Source of the DNA: DASZUK01 sp963745595
GTDB taxonomy: Bacteria > Actinomycetota > Acidimicrobiia > Acidimicrobiales > RAAP-2
Direction: 5' to 3'
NCBI GenBank assembly: GCA_963745595.1
Contig: CAVUYB010000008.1
Coordinates: 1-64,000, forward strand
DNA length: 64,000 nt
Both the position numbers and the translations under genes were made by a program. Positions 9,195-17,317 of the stretch are shown piece after piece. The notes beneath the pieces were generated by a model. It had not been told where the DNA came from. It saw nothing but the letters and a program-made list of their open reading frames with translations, and searched no databases. Within the stretch, counting starts at the first letter, position 1, and each line of letters opens with the position of its first letter.

Positions 9195-9214
9195 GCCGTT
9201 CCCGGTTCTAGGCC
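9181..9214. repeat. 17-bp perfect tandem duplication over a stop codon
   Basis: Two exact copies of GTTCCCGGTTCTAGGCC (9181-9197 and 9198-9214), with a partial third copy following. The TAG at 9192-9194 is the stop of the SnoaL-like gene, so the copy repeats the stop codon. The convergent aldo/keto reductase ends 20 bp further on. Confidence 0.9.
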
Positions 9215-9233
9215 GTTCCTGGTCCGGCCCGGC

Positions 9234-10232
9234 TCAGGGCCGGCCGGCCGGACTGGTCGTGAAGGTCGGGTCCCGGAGGATGGCCGGCTCGAGCACCTCG
9301 TCGATGGCCTGGAGGAGGTCGGGCTCCAAGACGACGTCGAGGGCCTTGACGTTCTCGACGACCTGCTCGGGGCGGGTGGCCCCGAGGATGGCGGTCGAGA
9401 CGTTCTCGTTCTGCAGTACCCACGCCAGCGCGACGGTGGCCGGGGTGTGGCCGGCCTGGCGGGCGAGGGCGGCGAACTGCTGCACCGGGCCGAGCACCTC
9501 GTCGCGCAGCAACCAGCCGATGTAGCCGGCGCCGTCCTTGGCGGTCGCCCGGGAGCCTTCCGGCGGCGGCGTACCGGGCAGGTACTTGCCGGTCAGGACA
9601 CCCTGGGCGAGCGGGGACCAGACGATCTGGCCGATCCCCTCCTTGGCGGACAGCGGGACGACCTCGGTCTCGATGACCCGCCACAGCAGCGAGTACTGGG
9701 GCTGGTTGGAGACGATGCGGTCGAGGCCCATGTCGTCGGCGATCCGCAGCGCCGACTGGATCTGCTCGGCGGTCCACTCGGAGACGCCGATGTAGTGGAC
9801 CTTGCCCTGACGGACGAGGTCGTCGAAGGCCCGCAGGGTCTCCTCGAGCGGCGCTTCGTAGTCGAACCGGTGGGCCTGGAGCAGGTCGACGTGGTCGGTG
9901 CCGAGCCGCTGCAGCGACGCGTTGAGCGACTCGACGATGTGCTTACGGGACAGGCCGCGGTTGTTGGGGTTGGGCCCGGTCGGCCAGTAGACCTTCGTGA
10001 AGATCTCGATCGAGTCCCGGCGGACGCCCTTGAGCGCCCGACCCATGACCTCCTCGGCCGCGCCGATGGCGTAGACGTCGGCGGTGTCGAACGTCGTGAT
10101 GCCGGCGTCGAGGGCGGCCTTCACGCAGGCCTTCGCCGCGGCCTCCTCGACCTGTCCGCCGTGGGTGATCCAGTTTCCGTAGGAGAGGGCGGAGACGACC
10201 ATGCCGCTGCGCCCGAGGTGGCGATATTCCAT
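9234..10232 (-). CDS. Aldo/keto reductase
   Basis: A 332-residue NADP-dependent TIM-barrel reductase. The catalytic tetrad is visible: Asp49 (FDTADVY), Tyr54, Lys80 (FTKV) and His121 (LQAHRFD). The overall pattern (LGRSGMVVSALSYGNW at the N-terminus, SNQPQYSLLWR in the middle, LGATRPEQV near the end) is that of the voltage-gated K+ channel beta-subunit-like/YghZ group. The ATG at 10232 is 6 nt from a TACGCT box, so the mRNA is likely leaderless. The natural carbonyl substrate is unknown. It is divergent from arfB. Confidence 0.92.
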   Translation of the reverse strand: MEYRHLGRSGMVVSALSYGNWITHGGQVEEAAAKACVKAALDAGITTFDTADVYAIGAAEEVMGRALKGVRRDSIEIFTKVYWPTGPNPNNRGLSRKHIVESLNASLQRLGTDHVDLLQAHRFDYEAPLEETLRAFDDLVRQGKVHYIGVSEWTAEQIQSALRIADDMGLDRIVSNQPQYSLLWRVIETEVVPLSAKEGIGQIVWSPLAQGVLTGKYLPGTPPPEGSRATAKDGAGYIGWLLRDEVLGPVQQFAALARQAGHTPATVALAWVLQNENVSTAILGATRPEQVVENVKALDVVLEPDLLQAIDEVLEPAILRDPTFTTSPAGRP

Positions 10233-10238
10233 GCGGCG

Positions 10239-10244
10239 AGCGTA
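10239..10244 (-). promoter_or_regulatory. -10 box of leaderless aldo/keto reductase transcript
   Basis: TACGCT on the minus strand ends 6 nt before the ATG at 10232. No ribosome site fits in the gap. The divergent arfB gene has the same hexamer and spacing. Confidence 0.6.
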
Positions 10245-10319
10245 ACGGGCCGCGGGGGCGCCGTCACTGCGCCTTTCCGCCGGCTCCACCGCTGGCGGGC
10301 CCGGGCCGCGGCGGGTGCC

Positions 10320-10325
10320 TACGCT
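10320..10325 (+). promoter_or_regulatory. -10 box of leaderless arfB transcript
   Basis: TACGCT lies 6 nt before the GTG start of arfB at 10332, mirroring the box of the divergent aldo/keto reductase gene about 80 bp away. Confidence 0.6.
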
Positions 10326-10331
10326 CGCGGC

Positions 10332-10760
10332 GTGGACGAGCCCGCCGCCGACCGGCGCCTTCTCCGGGTGAACCGGTCGCTGTCGATCCCGATGGACGAG
10401 ATCGAGTGGCGGGCGACGACGTCCGGCGGCCCGGGCGGCCAGCACGCCAACCGGGCGAGCAGCCGGGTCGAGGTCCGCTTCGACGTCGACGGGTCCCGGA
10501 CGCTCGGGCCACGCCAGCGGGCCCGGCTGCGGGAGCGGTTCGGCCCGGTCGTCCGGGCCGGCGCGTCGGACGACCGCTCGCAGGCCCGGAACCGCCAGGT
10601 CGCGTTGGAGCGGCTGGCCGCCCGGCTGGCCGACGGGCTGCGGGTCGACCCGACCCGCCGGCCGACCCGGCCGACGATGGGCTCGAAGGAGCGCCGGCTC
10701 CAGGCGAAGCGGCAGCGTTCGCAGGTCAAGCGGCAGCGGCGGCCGGGCGACGACGACTGA
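10332..10760 (+). CDS. arfB: Peptidyl-tRNA hydrolase ArfB (ribosome rescue)
   Basis: A 142-residue single-domain release factor homologue. It carries the catalytic GGQ at residues 35-37 within TTSGGPGGQHANRASSRVE and a basic C-terminal tail rich in Arg/Lys (KERRLQAKRQRSQVKRQRR), as in YaeJ/ICT1. The tail enters the empty mRNA channel of stalled ribosomes and GGQ hydrolyses the peptidyl-tRNA. The frame is open far upstream, but the GTG at 10332 fits the family length and sits 6 nt after a TACGCT -10 box. Confidence 0.92.
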   Translation: MDEPAADRRLLRVNRSLSIPMDEIEWRATTSGGPGGQHANRASSRVEVRFDVDGSRTLGPRQRARLRERFGPVVRAGASDDRSQARNRQVALERLAARLADGLRVDPTRRPTRPTMGSKERRLQAKRQRSQVKRQRRPGDDD

Positions 10761-10802
10761 CCGCGACGACGAGGTGAGGTCGCCTGACGCGCCCGTCGGC
10801 GG

Positions 10803-11669
10803 TCAGCCGAGGCTGGTCTGCAGCATCGAGACCGCGTCGCGGACGAGCTCGTCGGCGCCGGACTCGGTGTCCTCGCGGACGCCGCGCAGCGCGGTCAGCG
10901 ACGCGAAGCCGGCGGCGATGAGGGCGGCATCGTCCTCGGGGTCCTCGCCTTCGACGCTGCCGAGCGAGGGGATCGCGGTGCCGAGGGTGAGCCGGATCTC
11001 ACCCTCCTCGGGATCGCCGCCCCGCCCGGGACCACCCTGGGCCGGCGGCGTGCGCTCCGCGGCGGACTTGATGATCCCGGCCGTGCTGATCCGACCGCGA
11101 CGGACGCCGCGGAGCTCGTCCGGCGACACGGAGGGGACGTTCAGGTTGAGGACGGTCCGCCGCGGCGCCGCCGCGAGCGTCGGCAGCAGGGCGACGGCGA
11201 GCGCCGACGCGGTCTCCCAGTGGTCGGGCACCGACCCGGACCGCAGAGAGACGGCCAGCCCGCTCAGCCCGAGCTGGGCCGCCGTCAGTGCGGCGCCGAC
11301 GGTGCCGGAGTGGAGGACGGAGCGGCCGACGTTGACGCCGAGGTTGATGCCGGAGACGACGAGGTCCGGCCGCGGCCCGAAGCCGCCGAGGACGCCGACG
11401 ATGACGGAGAGGGCCGGCGACGCGTCGAGGCCGTAGACGGGGACGTCGTCGGCGCCGTCGATCGGCACCGCCCGGTAGGCGATCGCCTCTCGCTCGTAGA
11501 CCGTGCCGACCGCGGCCGACGCGCCGCTGTGGTTGGTCAGCGGCGCCACGACGACGACGTCGCGGACCTCGTCGTCCGGGGCGGCGGCCCGCCAGCCGGC
11601 GAGGGCCCGGGTGACCGCGGCCAGCCCGGGCGCGTGGACGCCGTCGTCGTTGGTCACCAGGATGCGCAC
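10803..11669 (-). CDS. surE: 5'/3'-nucleotidase SurE
   Basis: A 288-residue SurE-family survival protein and phosphatase acting on nucleoside monophosphates. Metal ligands are visible: the N-terminal RILVTNDDG (Asp8, Asp9), the Ser in NHSGASAAVG and the Asn in SGINLGVNVG. The GTG at 11669 places TNDDG at the usual distance from the N-terminus. The last 60 residues (after TPPAQGG) are less conserved. The gene faces away from the aldose epimerase gene with only 24 bp between start codons. Confidence 0.9.
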   Translation of the reverse strand: MRILVTNDDGVHAPGLAAVTRALAGWRAAAPDDEVRDVVVVAPLTNHSGASAAVGTVYEREAIAYRAVPIDGADDVPVYGLDASPALSVIVGVLGGFGPRPDLVVSGINLGVNVGRSVLHSGTVGAALTAAQLGLSGLAVSLRSGSVPDHWETASALAVALLPTLAAAPRRTVLNLNVPSVSPDELRGVRRGRISTAGIIKSAAERTPPAQGGPGRGGDPEEGEIRLTLGTAIPSLGSVEGEDPEDDAALIAAGFASLTALRGVREDTESGADELVRDAVSMLQTSLG

Positions 11670-11676
11670 GCGCCGA

Positions 11677-11683
11677 TACGATA
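11677..11683. promoter_or_regulatory. Overlapping divergent -10 boxes (surE / aldose epimerase)
   Basis: The 24 bp between the two start codons contain TACGATA. Read on the plus strand it gives TACGAT (11 nt before the ATG at 11694). Read on the minus strand it gives TATCGT (8 nt before the GTG at 11669). One near-symmetric element could serve both genes. Confidence 0.45.
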
Positions 11684-11693
11684 CCGGGGCGCC

Positions 11694-12626
11694 ATGACCC
11701 CCCCGTCCCCGACATCGCCCACGGGCCAGCAGTGGGTGCTCGGTCACGGGTCGCAGCAGCTCGTCGTCACCGAGGTCGGCGCGACGATCCGGGCCTATCG
11801 GGCCGGCGGGGTCGACGTGATCGACGGCTTCGGAGCCGACGAGTGGTCGCACAGCGGCCGCGGCCAGGTGCTGGCGCCGTGGCCGAACCGGCTCGGCGAC
11901 GGTCGGTACCGGTTCGGCGACGTCGCCGCCCAGGCCGCGCTCGACGAGCCAGAGCTGCGCAACGCCATCCACGGTCTCGTCCGCTGGCTGCCGTGGCGGG
12001 TCGACGGCCAGGCCCAGAACGTCCTCACGCTCTCGTGCCCGGTCCGGCCGACGCCGGGCTACCCGTTCACGCTCGACCTGCGGATCGAGTACCGGCTGGG
12101 CCGGGACGGTCTGACGGTGGCGACGACCGCGACGAACGTCGGCGGCGACGCCCTACCGTTCGGCCTCGGCTTCCACCCGTACCTGACGGTCGGCGGGGAG
12201 CGGGTCGACAGTGCCCTCCTCCGGCTGCCGGCCACCCACCGGCTCATCACCGACGCCCGGGCGCTCCCGACCGGCGAGCTCCAGCCGGTCGCCGCCACCG
12301 AGTACGACTTCACCGCCGGCCGGTCGATCGGGACGACCCGGATGGACACGGCGTTCACCGGCCTCCAGCGGGACGGCACCGGCCGGGCGTGGGCGACGCT
12401 CCACGACCCGGTCGCCGGGCGCGGCGTCGACCTGTGGGTCGACGACCGGTTCGGCTACCTCATGTGTTACACCGGCGACACGCTCGGCGACGCCGAGCGC
12501 CGGCGCACGGCCGTCGCCATCGAGCCGATGACGTGCCCGCCCGACGCGTTCCGGTCCGGTAAGGACGTCGTCGTCCTCGAACCGGGCGAGCGGTGGGAGG
12601 GGAGCTGGGGGCTGCGGCCCACCTAG
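11694..12626 (+). CDS. Aldose 1-epimerase family protein
   Basis: A 310-residue beta-sandwich mutarotase-like protein. Family landmarks are VLAPWPNRLGDGRYRFGD (substrate Asn-Arg), NAIHGLVRWLPW (first catalytic His) and GFHPYLTVGG (second His), with a Glu in AIEPMTCPPDAF acting as general base. It probably interconverts sugar anomers; glucose-6-phosphate or galactose specificity cannot be decided. The ATG at 11694 is chosen because upstream sequence is antisense to surE. It ends at a TAG next to a 16-bp imperfect tandem repeat shared with the convergent gene end. Confidence 0.88.
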   Translation: MTPPSPTSPTGQQWVLGHGSQQLVVTEVGATIRAYRAGGVDVIDGFGADEWSHSGRGQVLAPWPNRLGDGRYRFGDVAAQAALDEPELRNAIHGLVRWLPWRVDGQAQNVLTLSCPVRPTPGYPFTLDLRIEYRLGRDGLTVATTATNVGGDALPFGLGFHPYLTVGGERVDSALLRLPATHRLITDARALPTGELQPVAATEYDFTAGRSIGTTRMDTAFTGLQRDGTGRAWATLHDPVAGRGVDLWVDDRFGYLMCYTGDTLGDAERRRTAVAIEPMTCPPDAFRSGKDVVVLEPGERWEGSWGLRPT

Positions 12627-12659
12627 GCCTGAGCGGGCTGGGCGGCCTAAGCGGGTTGG
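12626..12659. repeat. 16-bp imperfect tandem repeat at convergent gene ends
   Basis: GGCCTGAGCGGGCTGG (12626-12641) and GGCCTAAGCGGGTTGG (12644-12659), with two mismatches and a 2-bp gap. The plus gene stops at the left edge (TAG 12624-12626); the minus gene stop (CTA 12647-12649) lies in copy 2. Confidence 0.7.
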
Positions 12660-13579
12660 GCCGGCGGCGAGACCGCCCAGCGGAGGCCGGTGCAGAACAC
12701 CCGGGCCGCCGGCGTGACGAGCAGCGGGTCGACGAGCGGCGGCAGCGGGATCCGGAGCTCGTCACGAGCCCATCCCGGCAGGAGGGTGACCGCGGCCGAG
12801 ACGATGACCGCGTGGACGGCCCGGTCGTTCGGCCGCCGGCCGACGCCGCGGCGCAGGAAATCGCGGGCGGCGAGCGCCTGCGGCCCGGCGTAGAGGGTGG
12901 GGCGGACGCGCTGCAGGTAGGCCGTCGCCTCGTCGGCGGTCGTCGGTACCCACTCGGCGCCGAGTGCCCGGGCGACGGGGGCGGTGTCCGCCCAGTAGGC
13001 GTCCCGTTCGGTCGCGGTGATCGGCCGTCGTCCGAACCGTTGGCACGAAGCGAGGAAGCTGGTCATCTCGGCGACGTGGATCCACGTCACGAGGTCCGGG
13101 TCGTCGGCCGAGTACGGCCGTCCGTCGGGGGCGATGCCGTGGACCCGGCGGTGGACCCGGCGGACCTGCTCGATGGCGTCGTCGGCCTGCTCGACGGTGC
13201 CGAACGTCGTGTAGCCGACGAACGACGCGGTGCGGCGCAGCCGTCCGAGCGCGTCGTCCTGGTAGTTCGAGTGGTCGGCGACGCCGGCCATCGCCAGCGG
13301 ATGGAGGCTCTGGAGCAGCAGGGCGCTCAGCCCGCCGATGAGCATCGACGGCAGGTCGCCATGGACCCGCCGGGCGACGCTCCCCGGCGCCAGGAAGGCG
13401 TCGTCCGGGTCCTCGACCGGCGGTACCGGGTCGGGCGGGACGCCGAGGGACCGGCGGACGTTGCGTCGCAGGTCGGTCCGGGCCGGCTCGACGAGCGTGT
13501 CGAGCACGCGGAGCGGCAGGCGGACCGGGGCGAGGGCGACGTCGCGGACCAACTGCAGCGGCGACGCGACGGCAGGCAC
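12647..13579 (-). CDS. MpaB-like oxygenase (DUF2236 family)
   Basis: A 310-residue helical protein of the DUF2236/MpaB/latex-clearing protein group, heme-binding oxygenases of which a few cleave isoprenoid chains. Seen: SLHPLAMAGVADHSNYQDDALGRLRRTASFV (core with the conserved His and Arg), VRRVHRRVHGIAPDG and DPDLVTWIHVAEMTSF (second conserved His). The start is a GTG at 13579. It is divergent from panE across 65 bp. The substrate is unknown. Confidence 0.82.
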   Translation of the reverse strand: MPAVASPLQLVRDVALAPVRLPLRVLDTLVEPARTDLRRNVRRSLGVPPDPVPPVEDPDDAFLAPGSVARRVHGDLPSMLIGGLSALLLQSLHPLAMAGVADHSNYQDDALGRLRRTASFVGYTTFGTVEQADDAIEQVRRVHRRVHGIAPDGRPYSADDPDLVTWIHVAEMTSFLASCQRFGRRPITATERDAYWADTAPVARALGAEWVPTTADEATAYLQRVRPTLYAGPQALAARDFLRRGVGRRPNDRAVHAVIVSAAVTLLPGWARDELRIPLPPLVDPLLVTPAARVFCTGLRWAVSPPAQPA

Positions 13580-13644
13580 GAGGCCCAGCTTGGCACGGCG
13601 CCCTCGTCCGGCCCGGTCGAGGGGGGCCGTGGCAACATCCGTCC

Positions 13645-14637
13645 ATGCGATTCGTCATCTACGGCGCCGGCGCGATCGGGGGGCTCGTCGGCGGTTGTCT
13701 GCACGAGGCCGGCCATCGGGTCGAGCTGATCGCCCGCGGGCGCCACCTGGCGGCCATCCAGGCCGGTGGGCTGGTCGTCGAGTGGCCGGACCGGCGGGTC
13801 GTGCTCGACGTCCCCGCGGTCGGCGGACCGGACGAGCTGGACTGGCCGGAGCTGGACCGGGCCGACCCGGCGGTCGTCGTGCTCACGATGAAGAGCCAGG
13901 ACACGGAGGCCGCGCTGGAGGCGCTCGAGGCGGTGGCGCCGCCGGCGACGCCGGTCGTCTGCGCCCAGAACGGGGTGGCGAACGAGCGCCGGGCGGTCCG
14001 CCGGTTCGCCAACACGTACGGGTTGTGCGTGATGTGCCCGGCGACCCACCTCGAACCGGGGGTCATCCGCGGTCATTCGGTGCCGGTCAGCGGGTTGATG
14101 GACCTCGGCCGCTTCCCGTCCGGCGTCGACGCCACTGCGGCGGCCGTCGCCGAGGCGTTCGGCGGGGCCACGTTCGAGTCGGTGGCCCGGCCGGACATCA
14201 TGCGGTGGAAGTACCGCAAGCTCCTCATGAACCTGTCGAACGCCATCGACGCGATGTGCGGGACGGCCGGACGGGACACCGAGATCAAGCACCTGGCGGT
14301 GGCCGAGGCGGAGGCGGTGCTGACGGCCGCCGGGATCGACGTCGCCAGCGTCGAGGAGGACCGGGAGCGCCGAGCCGACCTCGTGCAGATGCTGCCGATC
14401 GGTGGATCGCCGTGGGCCGGCGGATCGTCGTGGCAGAGCCTGACCCGCGGCACCGGCACCATCGAGACCGACTTCTTGAACGGCGAGATCGCCCTACTCG
14501 GGCGGCTGTACGGGGTGCCGGTTCCGGTCAACGCCTTCCTGCAGCGCCGAGCCGTCGCCGCCGCCCGGTCCGGCGCCCGGCCGGGGGACGTCACGCCCGA
14601 GGCGCTCCTGGCGGCGCTGGCCTCAGCCGCCGGGTAG
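13645..14637 (+). CDS. 2-dehydropantoate 2-reductase family (PanE/ApbA)
   Basis: A 330-residue NADPH-dependent reductase. The N-terminus MRFVIYGAGAIGGLVGG holds the Rossmann GxGxxG. LTMKSQD and VCAQNGVANE are the usual second signature, and the C-terminal domain has WRKL-type sequence (MRWKYRKLLMNLSNAID), with the Lys in place to act as catalytic residue. It is about 30 residues longer than E. coli PanE. Family members include true ketopantoate reductases (pantothenate synthesis) and many broad oxidoreductases; no other pan genes are nearby, so the pathway is uncertain. Confidence 0.85.
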   Translation: MRFVIYGAGAIGGLVGGCLHEAGHRVELIARGRHLAAIQAGGLVVEWPDRRVVLDVPAVGGPDELDWPELDRADPAVVVLTMKSQDTEAALEALEAVAPPATPVVCAQNGVANERRAVRRFANTYGLCVMCPATHLEPGVIRGHSVPVSGLMDLGRFPSGVDATAAAVAEAFGGATFESVARPDIMRWKYRKLLMNLSNAIDAMCGTAGRDTEIKHLAVAEAEAVLTAAGIDVASVEEDRERRADLVQMLPIGGSPWAGGSSWQSLTRGTGTIETDFLNGEIALLGRLYGVPVPVNAFLQRRAVAAARSGARPGDVTPEALLAALASAAG

Positions 14638-14668
14638 CACGCGACTGGCCTCAGTCGCCGTGTAGCGC
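14617..14668. repeat. 28-bp-period tandem duplication with both stop codons
   Basis: The segment beginning CTGGCCTCAGCCGCCGGGTA at 14617 is repeated from 14645 with two mismatches in the first 22 positions. Copy 1 holds the stop of the plus gene (TAG 14635-14637). Copy 2 holds the stop of the minus gene (TCA 14651-14653). Each copy contains both signals. Confidence 0.8.
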
Positions 14669-16939
14669 GGCCCGGATCTCCTCGGCCGGGTCGGGCGGCG
14701 GTGCGCCGGGCGTCTGGACGCGGACCTCGACGAGGTCGCCGTTCCACGGGGCCGGTGGCGAGTAGCGGGTCGAGACCGGGAGGCCGACATCGCGGCCGAG
14801 CCGCAAGCCCGCGCCGCCGTGCTGGATGGCCAGCGGCAGCATGCCGTCGAACTCGAGCCGGCCGACGGCGACGTCGCCGTGCAGCAGCGTGAAGGTGCCG
14901 CGGTGGTCGTCGAGCAGGGCGTAGTGGACACCGAGCGACTGGCGACCGGTCGGGACCGGCCGGTCGCCGACGACCTCGAGGGCGTCGCCGGCCCGGCAGA
15001 ACGTGAAGACGAGGTGACCGTCGGCGACGAAGAGCGCGTAGCCGCCGTTCCAGTCGCCCATGGCGACGAGCACGCCGTCGGGCTCGTCGATGACGTCGGC
15101 GATCGCGGTCATCCGGAAGCCGCCCCACAGCATCGGCACGGACTCGTCGAACACCGGACCGCCGCCGGGCCGGAACGTCCGATCGGTGCCCGGCGGCCAG
15201 GCCGGCGGGACGAGGGCGCCCATCCGGTTGACGAACGTGTCGTCGACCGGCAGCACCTGGTTGCGCCCGGCCTCGGCCAGCCAGCGCTCCTGGAGGCGCC
15301 GGGCGACGTCGGGGTGCTCGGCCGCGACGTCGGTCGACTCGGAGAAGTCGGTCCGGAGGTCGAAGACGGCCCAGTGGTCGTCGTCGAACACCCGGCTGCC
15401 GATGGCTGCCTCCTCCTCGTCGATGACGCCGACGGAGATGTGGTCGGTCGTCGCCTTCCAGCCCTGGTGCACGATCGACCGGGAGCCGAGCATCTCGAAG
15501 TACTGGGTCTCCCGGGGGTCCGAGGCGGCCGGGTCGTCGAACGTCGGGCGGAGGCTGGCGCCGTCGACCGGCTGCTGGGTGACGCCGTCGACCGCGGCCG
15601 GCGGTTCGAGGCCGATCGCGTCGAGGACGGTCGGCATGAGGTCGATCACGTGGGCGAACTGCGTGCGCACCTGGCCCCTCGCGTCGTCGGCGATGCCGGC
15701 CGGCCAGTGGACGATCAGCGGCGTCCGCGTCCCGCCGAGCCACGTGTACCGCTTCCAGAGGCGGAACGGCGTGTTCCCGGCCCACGCCCAGGCCCAGGAG
15801 TAGTGGTTGTACGTCTTCGGGCCGCCCCAGTCGTCGTAGGCGGCGAGGTTGTCGGCCATCGATTCGCGGATGCGGGCGGTGAACCGGTGCTCGTTGACGC
15901 TGCCGACCCGGCCGCCCTCCGCGCTGGCGCCGTTGTCGGAGAAGAGGAGGACGAGCGTGTTGTCGAGCTGGCCGATCTCGTCGAGGAAGGCCAGCAGCCG
16001 GCCGATCTGGGCGTCGGTGTGCGTCAGGAACCCGGCGAAGACCTCCTGCTGGCGGGCGTGCATGCGCCGGTCGTCGGCCGGTAGGGCGTCCCAGGCGTCG
16101 ACCCACGGCGGCCGCTCGGTCAGCACCGTGCCGTCGGGGACGATGCCGCCGGCGACCTGGCGGGCGAAGACTTCTTCTCGCCACGCGTCCCAGCCGTGGT
16201 CGAACGCCCCCCGGTACGGCTCGACCCACTCCGGCGCGACGTGGTGCGGTGCGTGCATCGCGCCGAGCGCGAAGTACAAGAAGAACGGCTTGCCCGGCGC
16301 GGCCTGCTGCTGGTCGAGCACGTACTGCACCGCCCGATCGGCCAGGTCCTCGCTCAGGTGGTAGCCGTCGGCCGGCCCCGGCGGCGGGTCGACGTAGTGG
16401 TTGTCCTGGACGACGTTCGGCGCCCAGTGGTTGGCGTCACCCTGGAGGAAGCCGTAGTACCGCTCGAAGCCGAGGCCGAGCGGCCAGCTGTCGAACGGCC
16501 CGGCCGCGGACCGCTGGAACCGCGGCGTCAGGTGCCACTTGCCGACGGCCATCGTGCTGTAGCCGGCGTCGCGTAGGACGCGGGGGAGGGCGGCCGCGCT
16601 CTTCGGCAGCCGCGCCGTGTAGCCGGGGAAGCCGAGCGGGATGTCGGCCAGGAACCCCATGCCGACCGCGTGGTGGTTCCGGCCGGTGAAGAACGACGCC
16701 CGCGTCGGCGAGCAGAGGGAGGTGACGTGGAACCGGTTGTAGCGGAGGCCGCCGTCGGCGAGCGCGTCCATGTGCGGCGTGGCGATGCCCGAGCCGAACG
16801 AGCCGAGGTGGGCGAAGCCGGTGTCGTCGAGGACGATCGCCACGACGTTCGGCGCACCGGCCGGTGGCTTCGGTTCGAGCGGCGGGACGGGCGTCGAGTC
16901 GGCGACGGTCAAGCCGAGCCGTTGCGGTCGTGGTGCCAT
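14651..16939 (-). CDS. Arylsulfatase-type sulfatase
   Basis: A 762-residue type I sulfatase. The formylglycine signature is CSPTR at residue 76 (SLCSPTRASFFTGR), so Cys76 would be oxidised to formylglycine by a separate enzyme. Metal ligands Asp38-Asp39 sit in VLDDTGFAHLG, and further landmarks are GKWHL and FLYFALGAMHAPHH. It has no signal peptide, so it is probably cytoplasmic. The length and C-terminal beta domain match the large atsA-like arylsulfatases of actinobacteria. No formylglycine-generating enzyme is in the window. Its stop sits in a tandem duplication with the convergent panE end. Confidence 0.9.
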   Translation of the reverse strand: MAPRPQRLGLTVADSTPVPPLEPKPPAGAPNVVAIVLDDTGFAHLGSFGSGIATPHMDALADGGLRYNRFHVTSLCSPTRASFFTGRNHHAVGMGFLADIPLGFPGYTARLPKSAAALPRVLRDAGYSTMAVGKWHLTPRFQRSAAGPFDSWPLGLGFERYYGFLQGDANHWAPNVVQDNHYVDPPPGPADGYHLSEDLADRAVQYVLDQQQAAPGKPFFLYFALGAMHAPHHVAPEWVEPYRGAFDHGWDAWREEVFARQVAGGIVPDGTVLTERPPWVDAWDALPADDRRMHARQQEVFAGFLTHTDAQIGRLLAFLDEIGQLDNTLVLLFSDNGASAEGGRVGSVNEHRFTARIRESMADNLAAYDDWGGPKTYNHYSWAWAWAGNTPFRLWKRYTWLGGTRTPLIVHWPAGIADDARGQVRTQFAHVIDLMPTVLDAIGLEPPAAVDGVTQQPVDGASLRPTFDDPAASDPRETQYFEMLGSRSIVHQGWKATTDHISVGVIDEEEAAIGSRVFDDDHWAVFDLRTDFSESTDVAAEHPDVARRLQERWLAEAGRNQVLPVDDTFVNRMGALVPPAWPPGTDRTFRPGGGPVFDESVPMLWGGFRMTAIADVIDEPDGVLVAMGDWNGGYALFVADGHLVFTFCRAGDALEVVGDRPVPTGRQSLGVHYALLDDHRGTFTLLHGDVAVGRLEFDGMLPLAIQHGGAGLRLGRDVGLPVSTRYSPPAPWNGDLVEVRVQTPGAPPPDPAEEIRAALHGD

Positions 16940-17027
16940 CGAGAGTGAAACTACCGGCCGTCGGGGCCGGCTGCACGGTCAGCCGGCGGTGGCCCGCCGG
17001 CGAGGGCCTCCGCCGCCAGCCCGAGGG

Positions 17028-17234
17028 TCAGCCGGCGAGGATCTCCACCTCGGCGTCCGGGGACGTCGGGACCTTCAGCCACCGTTCGGGGGTGTCCTCG
17101 ATGAAGGCGATCATCCCGTCACGGCCGAGGAAGCGCGGCTCGACGCGAGCCACGGTGATCTCGACGTCACGCAGCCGGATGCGGTCACCGGCGACGACCT
17201 GGCCGGCCGTCTTCGTCTCCCAGCTATCGGCCAT
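17028..17234 (-). CDS. Small conserved hypothetical protein
   Basis: 68 residues, acidic, no membrane segment. The sequence is beta-rich (AGDRIRLRDVEITVARVEPRFLGRDGMIAFIEDTPERW), suggesting a small SH3-like or KOW-like barrel. I do not recognise a named family. The ATG at 17234 has GAGGGAG about 8 nt upstream; a 7-bp tandem repeat occupies the region just before that. It is divergent from the Anbu gene. The phrase GGTCAGCCGGCG holding its stop recurs about 50 bp downstream. Confidence 0.7.
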   Translation of the reverse strand: MADSWETKTAGQVVAGDRIRLRDVEITVARVEPRFLGRDGMIAFIEDTPERWLKVPTSPDAEVEILAG

Positions 17235-17247
17235 GTCGTGACTCCCT

Positions 17248-17272
17248 CTGCTTGCTGCTTGCTGCTTGCTGC
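17248..17272. repeat. 7-bp tandem repeat in 5' region
   Basis: CTGCTTG repeated 3.6 times, lying 14-38 bp before the ATG of the small gene at 17234 and about 50 bp before the divergent Anbu gene. Gain or loss of a copy would change promoter or leader spacing by 7 bp. Confidence 0.85.
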
Positions 17273-17317
17273 CGGGTCGCACCCTACCGCCGACGGCGTG
17301 CCCTACCGTGCTCCGGC

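Noticed and set aside
9447..10331. N-terminal extension of the arfB ORF
   Set aside because: It is the antisense of the aldo/keto reductase gene; the GTG at 10332 gives family length and follows a -10 box.
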